Shown one piece after another: positions 21,491 to 34,145 of a stretch of DNA of 64,000 nt. Location of the stretch: contig CM032230.1 in NCBI GenBank assembly GCA_019009955.1, forward strand, positions 22,558,001 to 22,622,000, in the 5' to 3' direction. A program made the position numbers and the translations under genes. The notes below the pieces were generated by a model. It saw nothing but the letters and a program-made list of their open reading frames with translations, was not told where the DNA came from and searched no databases. The stretch comes from Riptortus pedestris. Taxonomy: Eukaryota > Arthropoda > Insecta > Hemiptera > Alydidae. Numbering within the stretch: the stretch's first letter is position 1; every line of letters begins with the position of its first letter.

Positions 21491-23764
21491 AAAAAAAAAA
21501 TAAACATTAACATTCCATCAGTTTGGCGCCATCTGTGCTCATCTAAATGTTACTGCTCAAAATAGTTTTATTTTTCGGAGCAACAGTTCTTCCTTGGCTA
21601 CATTCAAACAAGGATACGGTGAAGTGTAGACAGATTTAATAATTAATGGCTGAATACAATCAGAAACAAGGTTGGAACCGTATTTCTCATTTTAGACTCT
21701 GTATTATAAATATTTATGTTTTCCTTTTTTCCTTATGAACGAACACAAATGCTGACGAATAAAGGAATGATTCGCTAGCCATAAACGACCTCGTGCTGCA
21801 GTTTTTAAAAAGCACTCACTTTCTTATTTAACTATTACAAAAGCCTTTTGTTCGTATTGAAAAGAGCCATTCAAGCGAGGATATTACTGTAACGGCATGA
21901 GTCTTCGGAAATGTCCATATTAAACACGATATCATTAAAGATTTATTTATCAATGCTCCAAATTATACTACTAAAGCTTTACAGGAATATCTACAGTTTC
22001 CAACCTTTTCTAACCAGGGTAGGACAAAGCATTTTTTTTTATAGTGTCACTTATAATTGACTTGACATGGCATCCAACTATCTACTCTAGGTTTTCCAAG
22101 AACATTAAAACTAATTCATGAATAGCAGGCTACCCAGACCCAAAATATTGGGACTACTAAGCTATAATATACCTTATTATAGTTTCCAAAATTGTCGCTC
22201 CAAGAAAAGAAAACCAATGCAAGTTTACTTGTCTTCTAAACAACAAATATAATTATCTTGCTGTTCATCGTGTTAAAGCCCACACAGATTTTCTAACAGT
22301 CTCCACACGCCTTGATTTCAGTCTACCAATTTCAACTTCCCTTTACATTTGTGGAGCACAGGCAGATAACATGCGTCGAAGCGGCCTTAGGTTTTAAAAA
22401 TGGCAGTAACGCAGACGAAGGACATTCATCTGACCGTGTCAGGGACCGCATATCCAGAAATTACAGCCAATTAAATTCAAATTATACATGTTTTAGCAGT
22501 TTCTCTACAATTATCCTAGTCAATTACCCTGCATGAATAAATGGGGAGTGAGGAAGTACGTTTAGTAGCCATACAATGTTACACCTGACGTTCACAATTT
22601 TTTTCTTAACACAAATTTAGTTTAATAAACTCTCTGCTGTTAGTTCATAATTTTTGAAGACTTAAGCATTTGGTTCAGAAGACCTAAAACTACGCACATA
22701 TACCATATTTTATACATAAACTTCAGTTATATGGAATACTTTCATTTATAGGAACTTTTGAACTTTTAGCAACTACTACCGGTGCAAATTGAATGTTCTT
22801 ATAACAAAATTGTAAGCTTTAGTTAGAGGGTGCCAGGGAAAGTTTAGTTTTGATAAATTTGTCGCACAATAGTACAAGGACCTGGGCCTGGGCCTTTGGC
22901 CAATTAAAGACAAGCTTTGCCTTTTCATTAATGTTCTTGAAAATCCCATCCGAATTCTGAATTTTCCATCGAACGTTGCTTAAGCTGTATATTTGTGGAC
23001 CTAAAAATCCTTGAAAGACCTTGTTACTTCCGGTTTACATTATAATATCAATCTCGCCTGACTGCTAGATATGATTATTTGTACAGGGCTCTACTTCCAA
23101 GGTTTGCTCGTCTTAGGAAAATAAACGATTTCAGATACGCCATAAAATGTCATTGGTTTATTCATAAATCAACTGCTTCCTGTTGCCTCCGAACTGTTGA
23201 GTATTCCTGTTTTCCCACGTGAGAGACCACACCACTATAGTTCTGGTACATCCGGGGCTTCACTATTCTTAATAACATATAATCTGGAAAGAATTTTATA
23301 CCGTATACCATTCTCCATGTGTAGAAACACTAATTATCCGCAACCATCCTTACATTGCCATGTTCCATGTGACTGCTCCTATTACTAAACTTCCTAGACA
23401 CAAAGGTCCTAAAGGACCTCCCCAAAAATTTTTGAAGAAGCAGAACTAATAGCAGTGACAAATTCTAGAACATTTCTGGCTAGTTATTAGTACATGTGTC
23501 TTTATAATGTACGCAAGTATGTTGAACACTGGGACAGATAATAGGCATTTCAGGTTGATTTTGGCCTTACATAAAGTTATTTCCTCAGACACGTCGACTT
23601 CAAAAGTGTGGTTGGTTTTCTGCCGCCAACAATTTTTATATGTTCATACAATTTCACTAATATTCCTATTCGTCATAAATAATTTATCACATGAAAAACG
23701 GGGTTTTACAGTAACTTAGTGAATTGAATTACAATTGGACTATGAGATCCCTCCTTTCCTCTGC
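21491..23764. other. Mostly unrecognised DNA
   Basis: A reversed SINE-A scrap lies near 21988-22050 (CCAACCTTTTCTAACCAGGG). The rest, including open frames at 22312-22536 and 23197-23388, shows no family resemblance. Confidence 0.4.
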
Positions 23765-23905
23765 ATGGAGTAAATAAGAATTTTACAAATACTTTCCAAT
23801 AAAATAAATTCCTATTGACTTCGTGAGAATCAAACCCGCTACCCTTGTCAAAACCTACAGATAATCCATTTCGATTAACTACAGCAGCATAAAGTAGAAG
23901 ATAAT
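23765..23905 (-). mobile_element. SINE-A copy, tRNA-like head preserved
   Basis: In reverse it reads a head with TATGCTGCTGTAGTTAATCG (A-box region), then AGCGGGTTTGATTCTCACG (B-box), then CAATAGGAATTTATTTT. This is the clearest tRNA-like head among the copies. Confidence 0.65.
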
Positions 23906-25042
23906 TCATAATATATTTTACGCTACCGGAACCCCATAAGGCTCATGAGCACCCAGAGCATATCCTAGTTAACTAAATAAAACATTAAATTTATTTTACC
24001 CAAATGAATAAATGTTTCTGGATTGTTGTTGACAACAATCCAGTCAGAGAAAGTGTTGTTCTTCAGGACGAGGTCAAGTACGTGGACTAGTCTACCTTCG
24101 CGAAACTAGGCATTGTACACAATTTAATGGTGTCTCATGGAAGGTCAGAGAACGTCTTCTACGTCTCCTTTTCTAAAACAAACACTTATATCCGAGTTTA
24201 CATTTATAGTATAAAAATTGCTTGTGTAATCATGTATTTAGGTACATTGAACATTTTGTAATCAACATTTTTCTAGTTTATTGTTTTATTTCATACTCCA
24301 TTCTTTCATGATTAAATCAACGATAGCATTTGACCCCTGGACAGCGATATATTCCCTCTGAATCCATTTGATTACTCAGTTTGTAATTCTCATTAAAATA
24401 TTCGACCATATCGGAACAGCAAATCTCTTGCGCGATGTGATCTCTCTTCGCCATTATAGATTAACACGGCTTTTGCCGTGCTGTAAATGTCCCAAAACCA
24501 CAGGTACACAGCCAGCCACATGCGGCCTTAGGGCATTTGATCGTAAGTCACGACGCGCCCGGCCCTGTTTGTGGGCCTCTTTAAAAAGGTTTGCTACTCA
24601 CTTGTTGCATGTAGATCCTATATTGCCTCGTAATGCTATTGAGAGCATCTAAAGATTTCTTAACAGCTTTGCCTTAATTCTTCGTCATTGGAGACTTTGA
24701 TATAGAGTTTGTTGAGTTCTTACATAATACTAACCACATGTCCTCACTTGGGACGAACAGTTTGCTGTTTGTAGCTATTTTGATTCAACATTACAACAGA
24801 TGTGCCCATACGGTTGACTCTACGATCCCATACTTTCCTTCACCTGCCATATGAAGACTGAAAAAAGTGTAAATTCACAATATAAAATACCTCTGTGTGA
24901 TTAAGAGCAATTATGTGAGTTTTCCTCCTCGAATATGAAGACTTTGATTCGCTATATTTTTTATTTAATGTTTTATAATATATTTCGCATCCTTGGAGAG
25001 TGTTAATTGCTAATTTTATTCTACATGTCCTGTTGATTACCC
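23906..25042. other. Mostly unrecognised DNA
   Basis: Contains the 12-bp palindrome at 24018-24043 (listed separately) and a GC-richer patch at 24500-24600 with no recognised family. Confidence 0.4.
24018..24043. repeat. Perfect 12-bp inverted repeat, 2-nt loop
   Basis: CTGGATTGTTGT and its complement ACAACAATCCAG separated by TG. Confidence 0.92.
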
Positions 25043-25090
25043 GTCTCAATTAGCCTTTGTTGCAAAAAGTGGACGTTAATAAATAATAAT
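25043..25090 (+). mobile_element. SINE-A 3' tail
   Basis: CGTCTCAATTAGCC, then AAAAGTGGACGTTAATAAAT and an AAT-rich tail. The same tail occurs at 6468-6520 and about 31470-31500. Confidence 0.5.
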
Positions 25091-25657
25091 AATATTCTAC
25101 ATATAATTGCATTGTGCTTGAGCGAAACCGTAACCATTTAGACATTATATAACTGTGTAGCGTACATCAAATGCTCTACAGCGTGATGCAAATCAAGGTC
25201 TCTTTTTTTTACAAGGGAGATAAAGCGCGGGGGGAAAACTCTGGGAAATAAGTAATGGAACGATCCTTATATATTTCTCCGTCCCTGAACAGGATTTTGC
25301 GCTTAAGAATCCCAGAATCAATTGAAATGAAGATATTTTTATTCCTTTAGAAGGTAATAGCAGGTATCCTTGGCTGTTTACAGACCAGACGTAGTTCTTG
25401 GAAAAATTGTCGTGGCATTGACGAAAACAGTTGTCATATAACACCTTAAAACTGAAGAATAGACATTGGAAGCTTTTTACTTAAGATATTCAAATTCCTA
25501 TAGCGCCATCAGTAAATCTGAATAACGCATTTAAATAAACGTTCATAAATAGGTTAAAATGTTTACCAGCATATTCTGACCATGATTCAATCAACTAGGC
25601 GACATAACACCATCTACCATTGATCTATTTTAGCAAGTTTCTTTACAGAAAGACCAT
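25091..25657. other. Unrecognised DNA
   Basis: No supported feature. Confidence 0.4.
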
Positions 25658-25974
25658 CACAATTATCTCGAAACGTAAAAGTTCAATGAGATCAATATTT
25701 CGTATTTAGGCATCAAATAAAGTGCTTCATAACATAACTGTGTATTGTTAATATGACATCAGTAGGAGTAGGGGTTTACTGAAGGCCTAAAACTAAAAAA
25801 TGCAAATATCTCGGTTAATAATCAAGATAGTGCAAAACCATACATAGCTACATTTATAAAGGTTCTATACAATTTTTCGATCCAATGCAAAATAACGGAG
25901 ATATTAAGATTTTCGAAATTCTCGTTTCGTAAAAATCAAAGAAATATTGCGACCTCTAGAGCGCCAACAGACAA

Positions 25975-26065
<91 letters not shown>

Positions 26066-26187
26066 ATTGTATCTCTTTTGAACGGATCTCATTTTCTTCG
26101 TCTCCTGGATTGTATCTTTGCACATTTTTCGTAAATCGCGTCATGAGTTCAACTTCACTAGCTGATTTCCCTTAGGCGAAATCTGCT
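25658..26187 (+). mobile_element. F1 copy with TA+GA microsatellite
   Basis: Runs from ATCTCGAAACGTAAAAGTTC through AGTAGGAGTAGGGGTTTACT, ATATCTCGGTTAATAATCAA and GCGACCTCTAGAGCGCCAAC to the microsatellite, then ATTTTCTTCGTCTCCTGG and the hairpin GATTTCCCTTAGGCGAAATC ending CTGCT at 26187 with an A-run after it. The 5' tip is absent. Confidence 0.85.
25974..26060. repeat. Compound (TA)n(GA)n microsatellite
   Basis: About 20 TA units followed by about 23 GA units, in the central slot of the F1 copy. Confidence 0.97.
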
Positions 26188-26907
26188 AAAAATCATTCAT
26201 AGAAGTTTTTGTGTCGAGAGCTTTCAAAATTGTCTCGAATCGTATCTCCCTTTCAAAATAATATGCATATCAGTTAATGTTATTTTTATTTGGCCAAAAC
26301 CAAATTCAATATTTAAAACTCTAAAGGCCATATTCGTTATCAGCCGAATTCGGACAAGAAGTGGTTGTTTATTGTGGGGTAAAATCTGGAAATCGTAAAT
26401 ACTTTTGCTACATAGTTACGAGTACATTATCAAGTCGTTATTTCCAAGATTTACACATTTTCCTGTAATTCACATAGTAACTGAGCTATTTGTATTTATT
26501 TTTTTTTATTACATTCTCAAACAAAATTCTCTCCTCCTTCTGTTCACTTAATTTTTACTTCATTTGTAAAGGCATTATTGATTCCACTTGTTTAATCTTG
26601 GCTAGGAGAGCGTACATCTGATTGAGCTAGGCCAGCGATCTTGTGAAGGAAAGAACTATTTTATTTTCGGTTCACTTCTTCCATTTTATAATTAGAAAGC
26701 ATTAATCAAAATTGATTGAGAGCTGCTAGAAAATTGCTTGTTTGAGCTGATCCTTGGAAATGAGAGAGGTTATTATAGCAATGATGGCAAACTTTCCACT
26801 AGGGGTAAACAAAATAAGAGGTTTTTTTTTCTATGCTTCCTCAGTAATTACCAAACAGCAATAGATCACTTCTCAGACTAATCAATATAATTGCAAAAGC
26901 AATAAAA
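26188..26907. other. Unrecognised DNA
   Basis: No supported feature. Confidence 0.4.
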
Positions 26908-27676
26908 GACCTTCCCGCGGAGGCTCTGCAAAGTAAGCAGATTACCCATGTTGTGGTATGCCACATAATAGACCTCATTATACATTTTCTATTTCTAAAT
27001 AAAATCCTTATAAATAGAGGGATAAACAATTAGAAATCCTAAATAACTCGCAAAATATTTGTGTTACAAAAAATGTATAAAATAACAATTGTAAAACATC
27101 AATGGTTTGACATTTGTTCGGTAACATTTCTCGATATGAATTTTAATAACGGAGATATTTGAATTTTCTACTTCCCCTACCTCTAAACCCATTTATTCCT
27201 ACCATAAACGACTTTGAACTTAAGTGTTGCATGAAACGGTTAAATATCGAGTATAGTGTCGATCTAATCAACATTTTCGAGTTCAGAACATAAAATTAGT
27301 GAAAGTTCAATGTATATAATATTTCGTAAGAAAGTGGTTCATGACATAACGACTTATTGTTATGGCTTTAGAAGATGTCAGGAAAATAAATAAAAAAATT
27401 AAATATCTCGGTTAATATTCAAGATAAAGAAGAAATGTCTATAACATCAGTAATAGGAAATTATATTTGAAATAAGATTGAATCTATACCGTTTATCGAT
27501 CTGACGTATAACAATAGAGATATTTTGAATCCTTTCTCTCTATGCCTCCTCCCACTAGTCCGATTTCAGCCATTAACGAACTTGAACTTGAGTTTTACAT
27601 AAAATGTTTAAATATCGAGTTTGGTAACGATCAAATAACAATTGCGACCTCTAGAGTGGAACTTAAGGAATCTGCT
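26908..27676 (+). mobile_element. F1 composite, internally deleted
   Basis: The 5' end reads CCTTCCCGCGGAGGCTCTGC, then GTAAGCAGATTACCCATG, followed by the subfamily text ATAGACCTCATTATAC. At about 27290 F1 mid-body text starts again (AGTGAAAGTTCAATGTATAT) and runs to GCGACCTCTAGAGTGG. It then jumps straight to AACTTAAGGAATCTGCT, so the microsatellite and most of the 3' arm are deleted. Either two copies fused or one with an internal duplication. Confidence 0.7.
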
Positions 27677-28701
27677 AATAGAAAACCTAGTTCATTGGAG
27701 AGTTTTCAGTGATTTCGCTTTCAATTGAGAGTGACAAAATAATTGTTCTCCGGAAAAGACCAAATGAAAAATACTTCAGTTGTGCATATAATAATGCAAT
27801 GACTTGGTGAAGCGAAACCGAACATATTTTTTTCCCACATTCGGAATTCGTATTCAATTCTAATTCTCAAGAAGCTCTTAGATGAAGATCTAAACCTCAA
27901 GAAAAGACCCTGACATTTTCGAGATGATATCAGAGACCTGACCTATAGACCTCATACTCGAAGAGTTTGAGTTCATCTGACCTTTCCCAAACTCGTTTCT
28001 ACTTCTGTCATGTGACCGGCTGATTTACTGTGCTCATTATCAGTTTTCAAGGGCGGAAGGCAGTTTTCCATGATATATTAATATTAACAGGTCCCTGGAG
28101 AGAAATGTATTGGAAAAATGGTTCAAAATCCAAATTTTTTACAATTATCAAATCATTTTGGCTATTATTAGAGATAGTAGTCATATTCCAATATTAATAG
28201 CTACTATATAATCTATTTAAATGTTTAAATAATCCCAAAATGGACAAAATAAATCAGCTTGACAATGAAATTCAATCTAATAGTCTTTGTGTTAAGTATG
28301 GCCTAAAATAAAAAAAGAAGGATTTCTTTACACCATGAAAAATAACATATTTATAGAACATTGGTGTGTTCCAGAAATTTTATTTTTCCTTAAGATCCCG
28401 AACAGCTTGTAGCTACTAGCTAGAATGATACATGCAACCATATGCAACAGGCTAACTGTTGATTGTAGGAATTTCGTAGTTTTTTTTAATCGATAATTGA
28501 TTCAAACTGGCATTCATTGTATAGCCAACACTTTTTTACGAAGAATTAAATTTTACGTAATTTAATTTGAAATAAAAGCAAGAGAAGTTGTCTTAGTAAA
28601 AAAGGAAGGCACTTTTGGTTTTTTATGGGGATAAACTTGTTTTACCTTGTTTGAGGGGCTAATGCAATGCTTGGTGAAAAACTGAATTTAAGGTTATTTA
28701 G

Positions 28702-28704
<3 letters not shown>
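27677..28704. other. Unrecognised DNA
   Basis: No supported feature. Confidence 0.4.

Positions 28705-28747
<43 letters not shown>
28705..28747. repeat. (TA)n microsatellite
   Basis: About 21 TA units. Confidence 0.97.
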
Positions 28748-28751
<4 letters not shown>

Positions 28752-28979
28752 TTATTTAATTTATATGAGTTCCACAACGCAGGCGATTTACTCATTATTA
28801 AAGTGTCATTAAAAAGTGAAATGCAAAAAAAAAAACAAAAAAAACAACAACAACAACAAACGGAAAAAGAGTGAACTTTGGCAAATGATTTTGAAGCATA
28901 TAAGGTGATAAGAAGCAAACGATATTGTACGATATGGAAACATCAGGGTAATGAACATTATATATAAATGAAAATGTAA

Positions 28980-28982
<3 letters not shown>

Positions 28983-29023
<41 letters not shown>

Positions 29024-29047
29024 TAGATAGATAGATAGATAGATATA
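28983..29047. repeat. Compound (TA)n(GATA)n microsatellite
   Basis: TA repeats passing into about six GATA units. The text just after (CATCATTATTTAACCGCTAC) resembles the LINE 3' flank near 9365. Confidence 0.95.
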
Positions 29048-29140
29048 TATGTATACCATCATTATTTAACCGCTACGCCTTGTAGTTGAATACATCATAT
29101 TCGTTTACCCTCTAAAATTCTTAAGATGTTTGATGATATA

Positions 29141-29749
29141 CATAAGTTATGATCTCGTGCACATGGACTTTTCTGAAGATTATCCGGCAATTTACAGGCA
29201 TTTTTAAAGCTCCCTCTTAACGGAATTTATTAATTTATGACATAAGCCACTTCTTGTTGAATCGAAAGAGGGTTTGATAGTTCTTAAATCATCACAATAA
29301 CATATCATCACAATGTACATCACTGCATGTGCAACAATTCGTTCCATATTGTGTCCTGAGTTTATCCGAATTCCATAATAGTGTCCTGAAATAGTGATGT
29401 GTGACTATTAGCCCAATGACAAATGAGACTAATAGTCATGGCTAGATCCTTGCTTTATTTCAAGTTGTGTAGCACTATAAGTGTGAGCTAAACCGAAAAG
29501 AATCCAGTTATAAATAGGATAAGTTGACGCTTAGGATGTATCCATTGCGCCTGTCCGAAGCCTGTAATCACGCAGCTCAAGGACAGTGCGTTTCCTTCAC
29601 ATCAATATTAATTTTAACCCTTTCAGCAACTATGCCTTCCTTCACAGTTCGGTCATGTCTTGTAGCTTGCCAAGATCGAATTTGATATGAATGCGAAAAT
29701 AAACTGCTCAAAAATCAATTCACTGTTCAATATAATCTCATATTTTAAG
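29141..29749. other. Unrecognised DNA
   Basis: No supported feature. Confidence 0.4.
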
Positions 29750-30010
29750 GACTCAGATTAACCATGTGGTTTAAGGCGTAGGTCTTGATGTCACATTGTT
29801 AAACCTAGAGTAACGAGCTCGTCTCCTGGGGCAATAGGAATTTATATAGCTCATTAAATTTAATCGAATTCTAATTTAATAGGATTTTATTTAATTCATT
29901 AAATAAAATCCTTAGTCGGACACAGGCTATAAAACGGTGGTTACCAGTAGATAATCCGTCCCAATTACCCGAGTAGCACAATATAAACGTAAATATAACA
30001 ACAACATTAT
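29750..30010 (+). mobile_element. SINE-A copy with small internal duplication
   Basis: ACTCAGATTAACCATGTGGT, GTTAAACCTAGAGTAACGAG, GCAATAGGAATTTATATAGC, then the CTCATTAAAT block twice, GACACAGGCTATAAAACGGT, and GTCCCAATTACCC. The B-box is decayed (GAGCTCGTCTCC). Confidence 0.65.
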
Positions 30011-30108
30011 CTTACGAATCATATGAGTAGCTCAGTAAGGATCTGATTGATTCAACAGAGAGATAGTAGCATCTAAAAAGCTGCGAGTTCATAATTTTTG
30101 GAATCTTT

Positions 30109-30545
30109 CAGATTTCCCTTGGGGGAAATTAACTATTGAGATCGTACTAATGGCACGATTTTCGGAAAATTCCCTCAAATGTCTATTGATCCTACTCAGG
30201 AGATGACAAAAATGAGGTCCGTTCATAACTATATATATATATAGTGAACCCCCACTACTACTCATGCCATATTAACAATAAGCTGTTATATCATGAAGCA
30301 AATTCTTCTAAGCTGAAATACCAAATATTGTTTTCAATCGACCTTTATTATGCCAGAGACACGCAAATTCGTTGTGTGATGGTGCTATCAGTTAATATTT
30401 TACTTCCTTGTCTCAAATATGTTCATTTGATCAGTACAGTACTCGATATTTAACCTTACAGGCAACCCTAAGAATAATATTTGTTATTGAGTGAAATCGA
30501 AGTTGGAATAAGGGGGTTTAGAGGGGGGGGGCAATTAGTGAGAGA
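30109..30545 (-). mobile_element. F1 copy, rearranged
   Basis: The 3' hairpin CAGATTTCCCTTGGGGGAAA, TTCCCTCAAATGTCTATTGA and GAGGTCCGTTCATAACTATA lead to a short TA tract. The body then jumps to CCCCCACTACTACTCATGCC and CCAAATATTGTTTTCAATCG, and on to a second segment with TACTCGATATTTAACC and an 8-G tract (about 30523). Confidence 0.7.
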
Positions 30546-30984
30546 ACATGCGTAACGATCTTACACTCGTAATTATTATTTTATTTTATCGTCTCCATAT
30601 TATATTTATTATTTATACTATATTTGAACTTTTCGTAGTAACACGCAGAAAACTCCGTTTATATTGATAACATTATAGTATGTCAGTGAGAACATCAAAA
30701 GATGATCTCACAGTAAATAAGAGTTCACCTTTCTGAGTGATGTTCACATCTCAATGAAAACACAATTTACATCTCATGATCTGTTGCACTCCTGCACTTA
30801 GAATTTAATAAGTGGCCTCGCCTTAACCTTGAATACCAGCTCCTTAAAGACTAGGTTGGTCGTTTCAATGTCTTCTTTATTTTTCTCTTTTTCTACACCT
30901 GCCTACATGATATTATTTTGAAGAATAAATACAGCTCTAGTGTTTCTCTGAAGAAAAACGCCACTAAAGAAAAGTAAAATGACA
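30546..30984. other. Unrecognised DNA
   Basis: No supported feature. Confidence 0.4.
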
Positions 30985-31725
30985 GCCCGTCACGCATGGG
31001 CTGCTTAAACTAAGCAGACTTCCCACGAGCTGATAGGGCACACTACTGATCTCATCTCACCATATATTCTCCATTTCTTAATAAAACTCGGATGAGTTGA
31101 AGTGGGAAACAAAAAAAAGAACTAATAACTCGTTTAATACTTGAGTTACAAAAAACTGCATAAAACAACAATTGTAGACTATCAATAGTTTAACAAGATT
31201 GGTCCTATAACATTTAACGATCCGACTTATCATAAAGGAGATCTTTTGAATTTTCATAACCTCTCCCTCTAAACCCTATTCCTTGTCAGATCTCAGCCAT
31301 TAACTAACTGGTTGTTTAGTATTGACTAAAGTGGTTTACTATTGAGTACGGCACAGGTCAAATAAAAATATTCGAGGTAAGAATTAAAATTTTAAATCAA
31401 AATATTTACTATATCTTGTGCTGCAATTTATAATGAACGAGAATAATTTTAATCATTTTAGTAATCCAAGACCAAAAGTGGACGTAAATAAATAATTTAA
31501 TTTTTAATATTGTTATAGAGCGATGACTCTTAGTGGAGGTTTACTGAGGGCTAAAAATTAAAAAAAATGCAAATATCTTGGTTAATATTCATGATAAGGA
31601 AAAATGTATATACAAGCATTTATAGGACATTAAATTTGCAGTTAGGTGGTTTTTATACGATTTTTCAATGCGACGTTTAATAATGGGGATATTTTGAATT
31701 TTTGAAGGAAATAAATTGTTCCAAA
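30985..31725 (+). mobile_element. F1 composite, 3' end missing
   Basis: The 5' end CCCGTCACGCATGGGCTGC, then CTAAGCAGACTTCCCACGAG, continues through the subfamily text ACTACTGATCTCATCTCACC and TCCCTCTAAACCC. A scrap with AAAAGTGGACGTAAATAAAT (SINE-A tail) lies near 31470, followed by more F1 mid-body (ATGCAAATATCTTGGTTAAT) to about 31725. Confidence 0.65.
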
Positions 31726-32238
31726 ATGTTGACAAAACTACTTTTTAAAATAAAAGTGCGTTCTGTTGGCCTAATTCCACAGAGAAAATACATGACCCAT
31801 GTAGTAAGTCCAATAATCCCATTATATTCTACTATATGCGAAGGGCCTTAGATATAGCCTAATGTTGTATTCGATAGCTGCACGGACAGACAAAAGATGA
31901 TAATAAATTGGAGCAGGTTTTAGTATGTGCAGAATACAATGGCTGGGCTGGGGCTTGGAGAACACTTGCACTGAATACTAATACAAAGAAAGCCGCTTCA
32001 TCTAATTACGGCGTCCATGTGATGATGACAGGCAGATGGAATTGCAACACTTGCCAGAATAATAAATAGTGGCATTATTTCTCAATGTGTCATCTTCTGA
32101 CTTTAAATTACATATAACTCTGCTATTTTAATTTCCATTATGTTTGCGACTCCATTGAATTTAATAGCATGACATACATACTCGATTGCATCATGATTTC
32201 AGCAATCAGTAAGCCCCCGTTCATACTTATGAGATTTT
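31726..32238. other. Unrecognised DNA
   Basis: No supported feature; slightly GC-richer near 31930-32060. Confidence 0.4.
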
Positions 32239-32530
32239 AGCAGGTTTCCCTCAAGGGAAATTATCTTTAGAGGTCGAACTCATGACGTGAATTTCGAAAC
32301 ATTTCCTTCAAATGTCCATCGATTCCACCCAGAAGATGACGAAAAGGAGGTCCGTTCTCATATATGTATTTGTCTCGCAATTTTTGTCTGATAGTTACCA
32401 AACTCGATATTTAAAGATCAAGTTCGTTAATGGCTAAAATCCGACAGGAGGAGGGGAGATTTAGAGAGAGGAATTTTGAAAATTCTTAATATCTCCATTA
32501 TTACGCGTCGGATCGAAAATCTGAATTAAT
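32239..32530 (-). mobile_element. F1 3' half
   Basis: AGCAGGTTTCCCTCAAGGGA hairpin, CTTCAAATGTCCATCGATTC, GAGGTCCGTTCTCATATATG, CGCAATTTTTGTCTGATAGT, TTCGTTAATGGCTAAAATCC and CTCCATTATTACGCGTCGGA. Confidence 0.8.
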
Positions 32531-32579
32531 AGCGCCATTACAACGTATCCCTATGTATCACACCCCCAGTGAAAGTATT

Positions 32580-33766
32580 AACAATATTTGATATTTAATA
32601 TTTATTGTATATATTACTATTAATTTGATATAACAGTTTGTTGTTAACATGACATGAGTGGGAGTTTTCTGCATATAGTAATATTAATAGAACATTACAT
32701 TTGCAATGAATAATAGGTCTATACATTTTTTCTATCTATCTATTCAATATTAACAGAAATATTTCGAATTTTCGAAATTACCCCTCTAAACCCCCCCCCC
32801 AACACCCCCCCGATTTGATCTCAGCCCATAAGGAGCACAATTGTTATTTTTACATGAAACTCTTATATTTCGAGTTTGGTAACGATCATACAAAAATTGC
32901 GAACGGTAGGGTGGTAACAGACAAGCATGTATGTGTGTGTGTGTGTGTGTGTGTGCGTGCGTGCGTGTGTGTGTATTATATATCTTTATATATATATATA
33001 TAATACAACTGTATGTGTGTATGTCACTGAGCTCCTCCTAAACGGCTGGACCGATTTGAATGAATTTTTTTTTTATGCGTTTCGGTGACGCCCTGGATGG
33101 TTTAGATTCACAAATCAGCCCGGCAGATGAAGCAGGAGTGGGGGTTGTTAGGGAGGCCTAAAATTAAAAATAGCGATATTTCATTTCCTATTGGTTTTTC
33201 GGCAAATATGCACAAAATAAAAGTTGTGTATTTTGTTATTTAGAGTAAATTTTGTTATATTCAGTTTTGTCGTATAACAAAGTATAAACGAGATATACAC
33301 TACAAAATTAAAGTGGGAGCCAACAATTTTATTGGGCGCTAACGATTGAACCGAACTTATCAAAACTCTATATGTAAATTAGCATTAATTCTTCCATGAT
33401 TATAAGCTAAATTAATTTGTTTAGGTTTGAACGGGAGTGGGTATTATCAGGGAGGCCTGAATAAAAAATTCGCGATATTTTATTTTCTATTTGTTTTTAG
33501 GCGAACGTGCGGTTAACGAAAGTTGTTTTTTGTGTTATTAAAAGTAGTTTTTGTTTTAAACATAATATTATTAAAGTGAATATCCTAATCGCTAGAAATA
33601 TCATGCAGGGCCACGTCTGTCGGGTCCGCTAGTATATATATATAATATTTAATGGCCCTCATTTCCGTCCTCTACTAGGTATAATCAATAGGCATTTGGA
33701 GAAAGTTTTCGAGAATCGCATCATGAATACAACCACGATTGCTGATTTCTCTTAAGGGAAATCTGC
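32580..33766 (+). mobile_element. F1 copy split by an F2 insertion
   Basis: The forward 5' body (TTGTTAACATGACATGAGTG, TCTAAACCCCCCCCCC, TTTCGAGTTTGGTAACGATC) runs into a (TG)n/TA microsatellite at about 32932-33000. An F2 copy occupies 33001-33633. The F1 3' part resumes (GGCCCTCATTTCCGTCCTCT, ATCGCATCATGAATACAACC, hairpin GATTTCTCTTAAGGGAAATC), ending CTGCC at 33766. Confidence 0.8.
33001..33633 (-). mobile_element. F2 copy inside the F1 microsatellite
   Basis: In reverse it starts ACTAGCGGACCCGACAGACG and contains units with CAGGAGTGGGGGTT and GGGAGGCCTAAAATTAAAAA plus the AACGGCTGGACCGATTTGAA end. The terminal text differs from the other F2 copies, so this is a diverged subfamily. Confidence 0.7.
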
Positions 33767-34145
33767 CAAAATGTTTTAAATAAACACTGCGTCACAACTC
33801 CAGTAGCTGGTTTCCATTAGGGAAATCTACTTCCATTAATTATAATCATTGTTCAGCTAAACTATTTCATTTATTTAAACATACTGCAATCTTCTCCACA
33901 ACACTGTGTGTTTTATTACAGTAGCTGTTTCGATAATACATATTATTAGTTTGTATCATTCCTATTTTCACCTTTATTATTTAAGCCGGTTTATTTTCTT
34001 AGCACGATTTCATTGTACTCAATGTCTATAATCTAAAGAAATCTATGACATTATAGTACAATGTATCCACTCCTGTAGTCTCTCTTGGTGGGTCATGTTA
34101 AGCACAACTTACACGTAAGGTACTTTGAATTTAATTGTACATTTT
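33767..34145. other. Mostly unrecognised DNA
   Basis: A short F1 tip (CAGTAGCTGGTTTCCATTAG, then GGAAATCTAC) lies at 33793-33832. Confidence 0.4.

Noticed and set aside
22312..22536. 74-residue ORF
   Set aside because: No family resemblance; length is within chance for this window.
24368..24652. 94-residue ORF with a GC-richer end
   Set aside because: No domain or motif, no splice signals tying it to a gene; the GC patch could be an old repeat.
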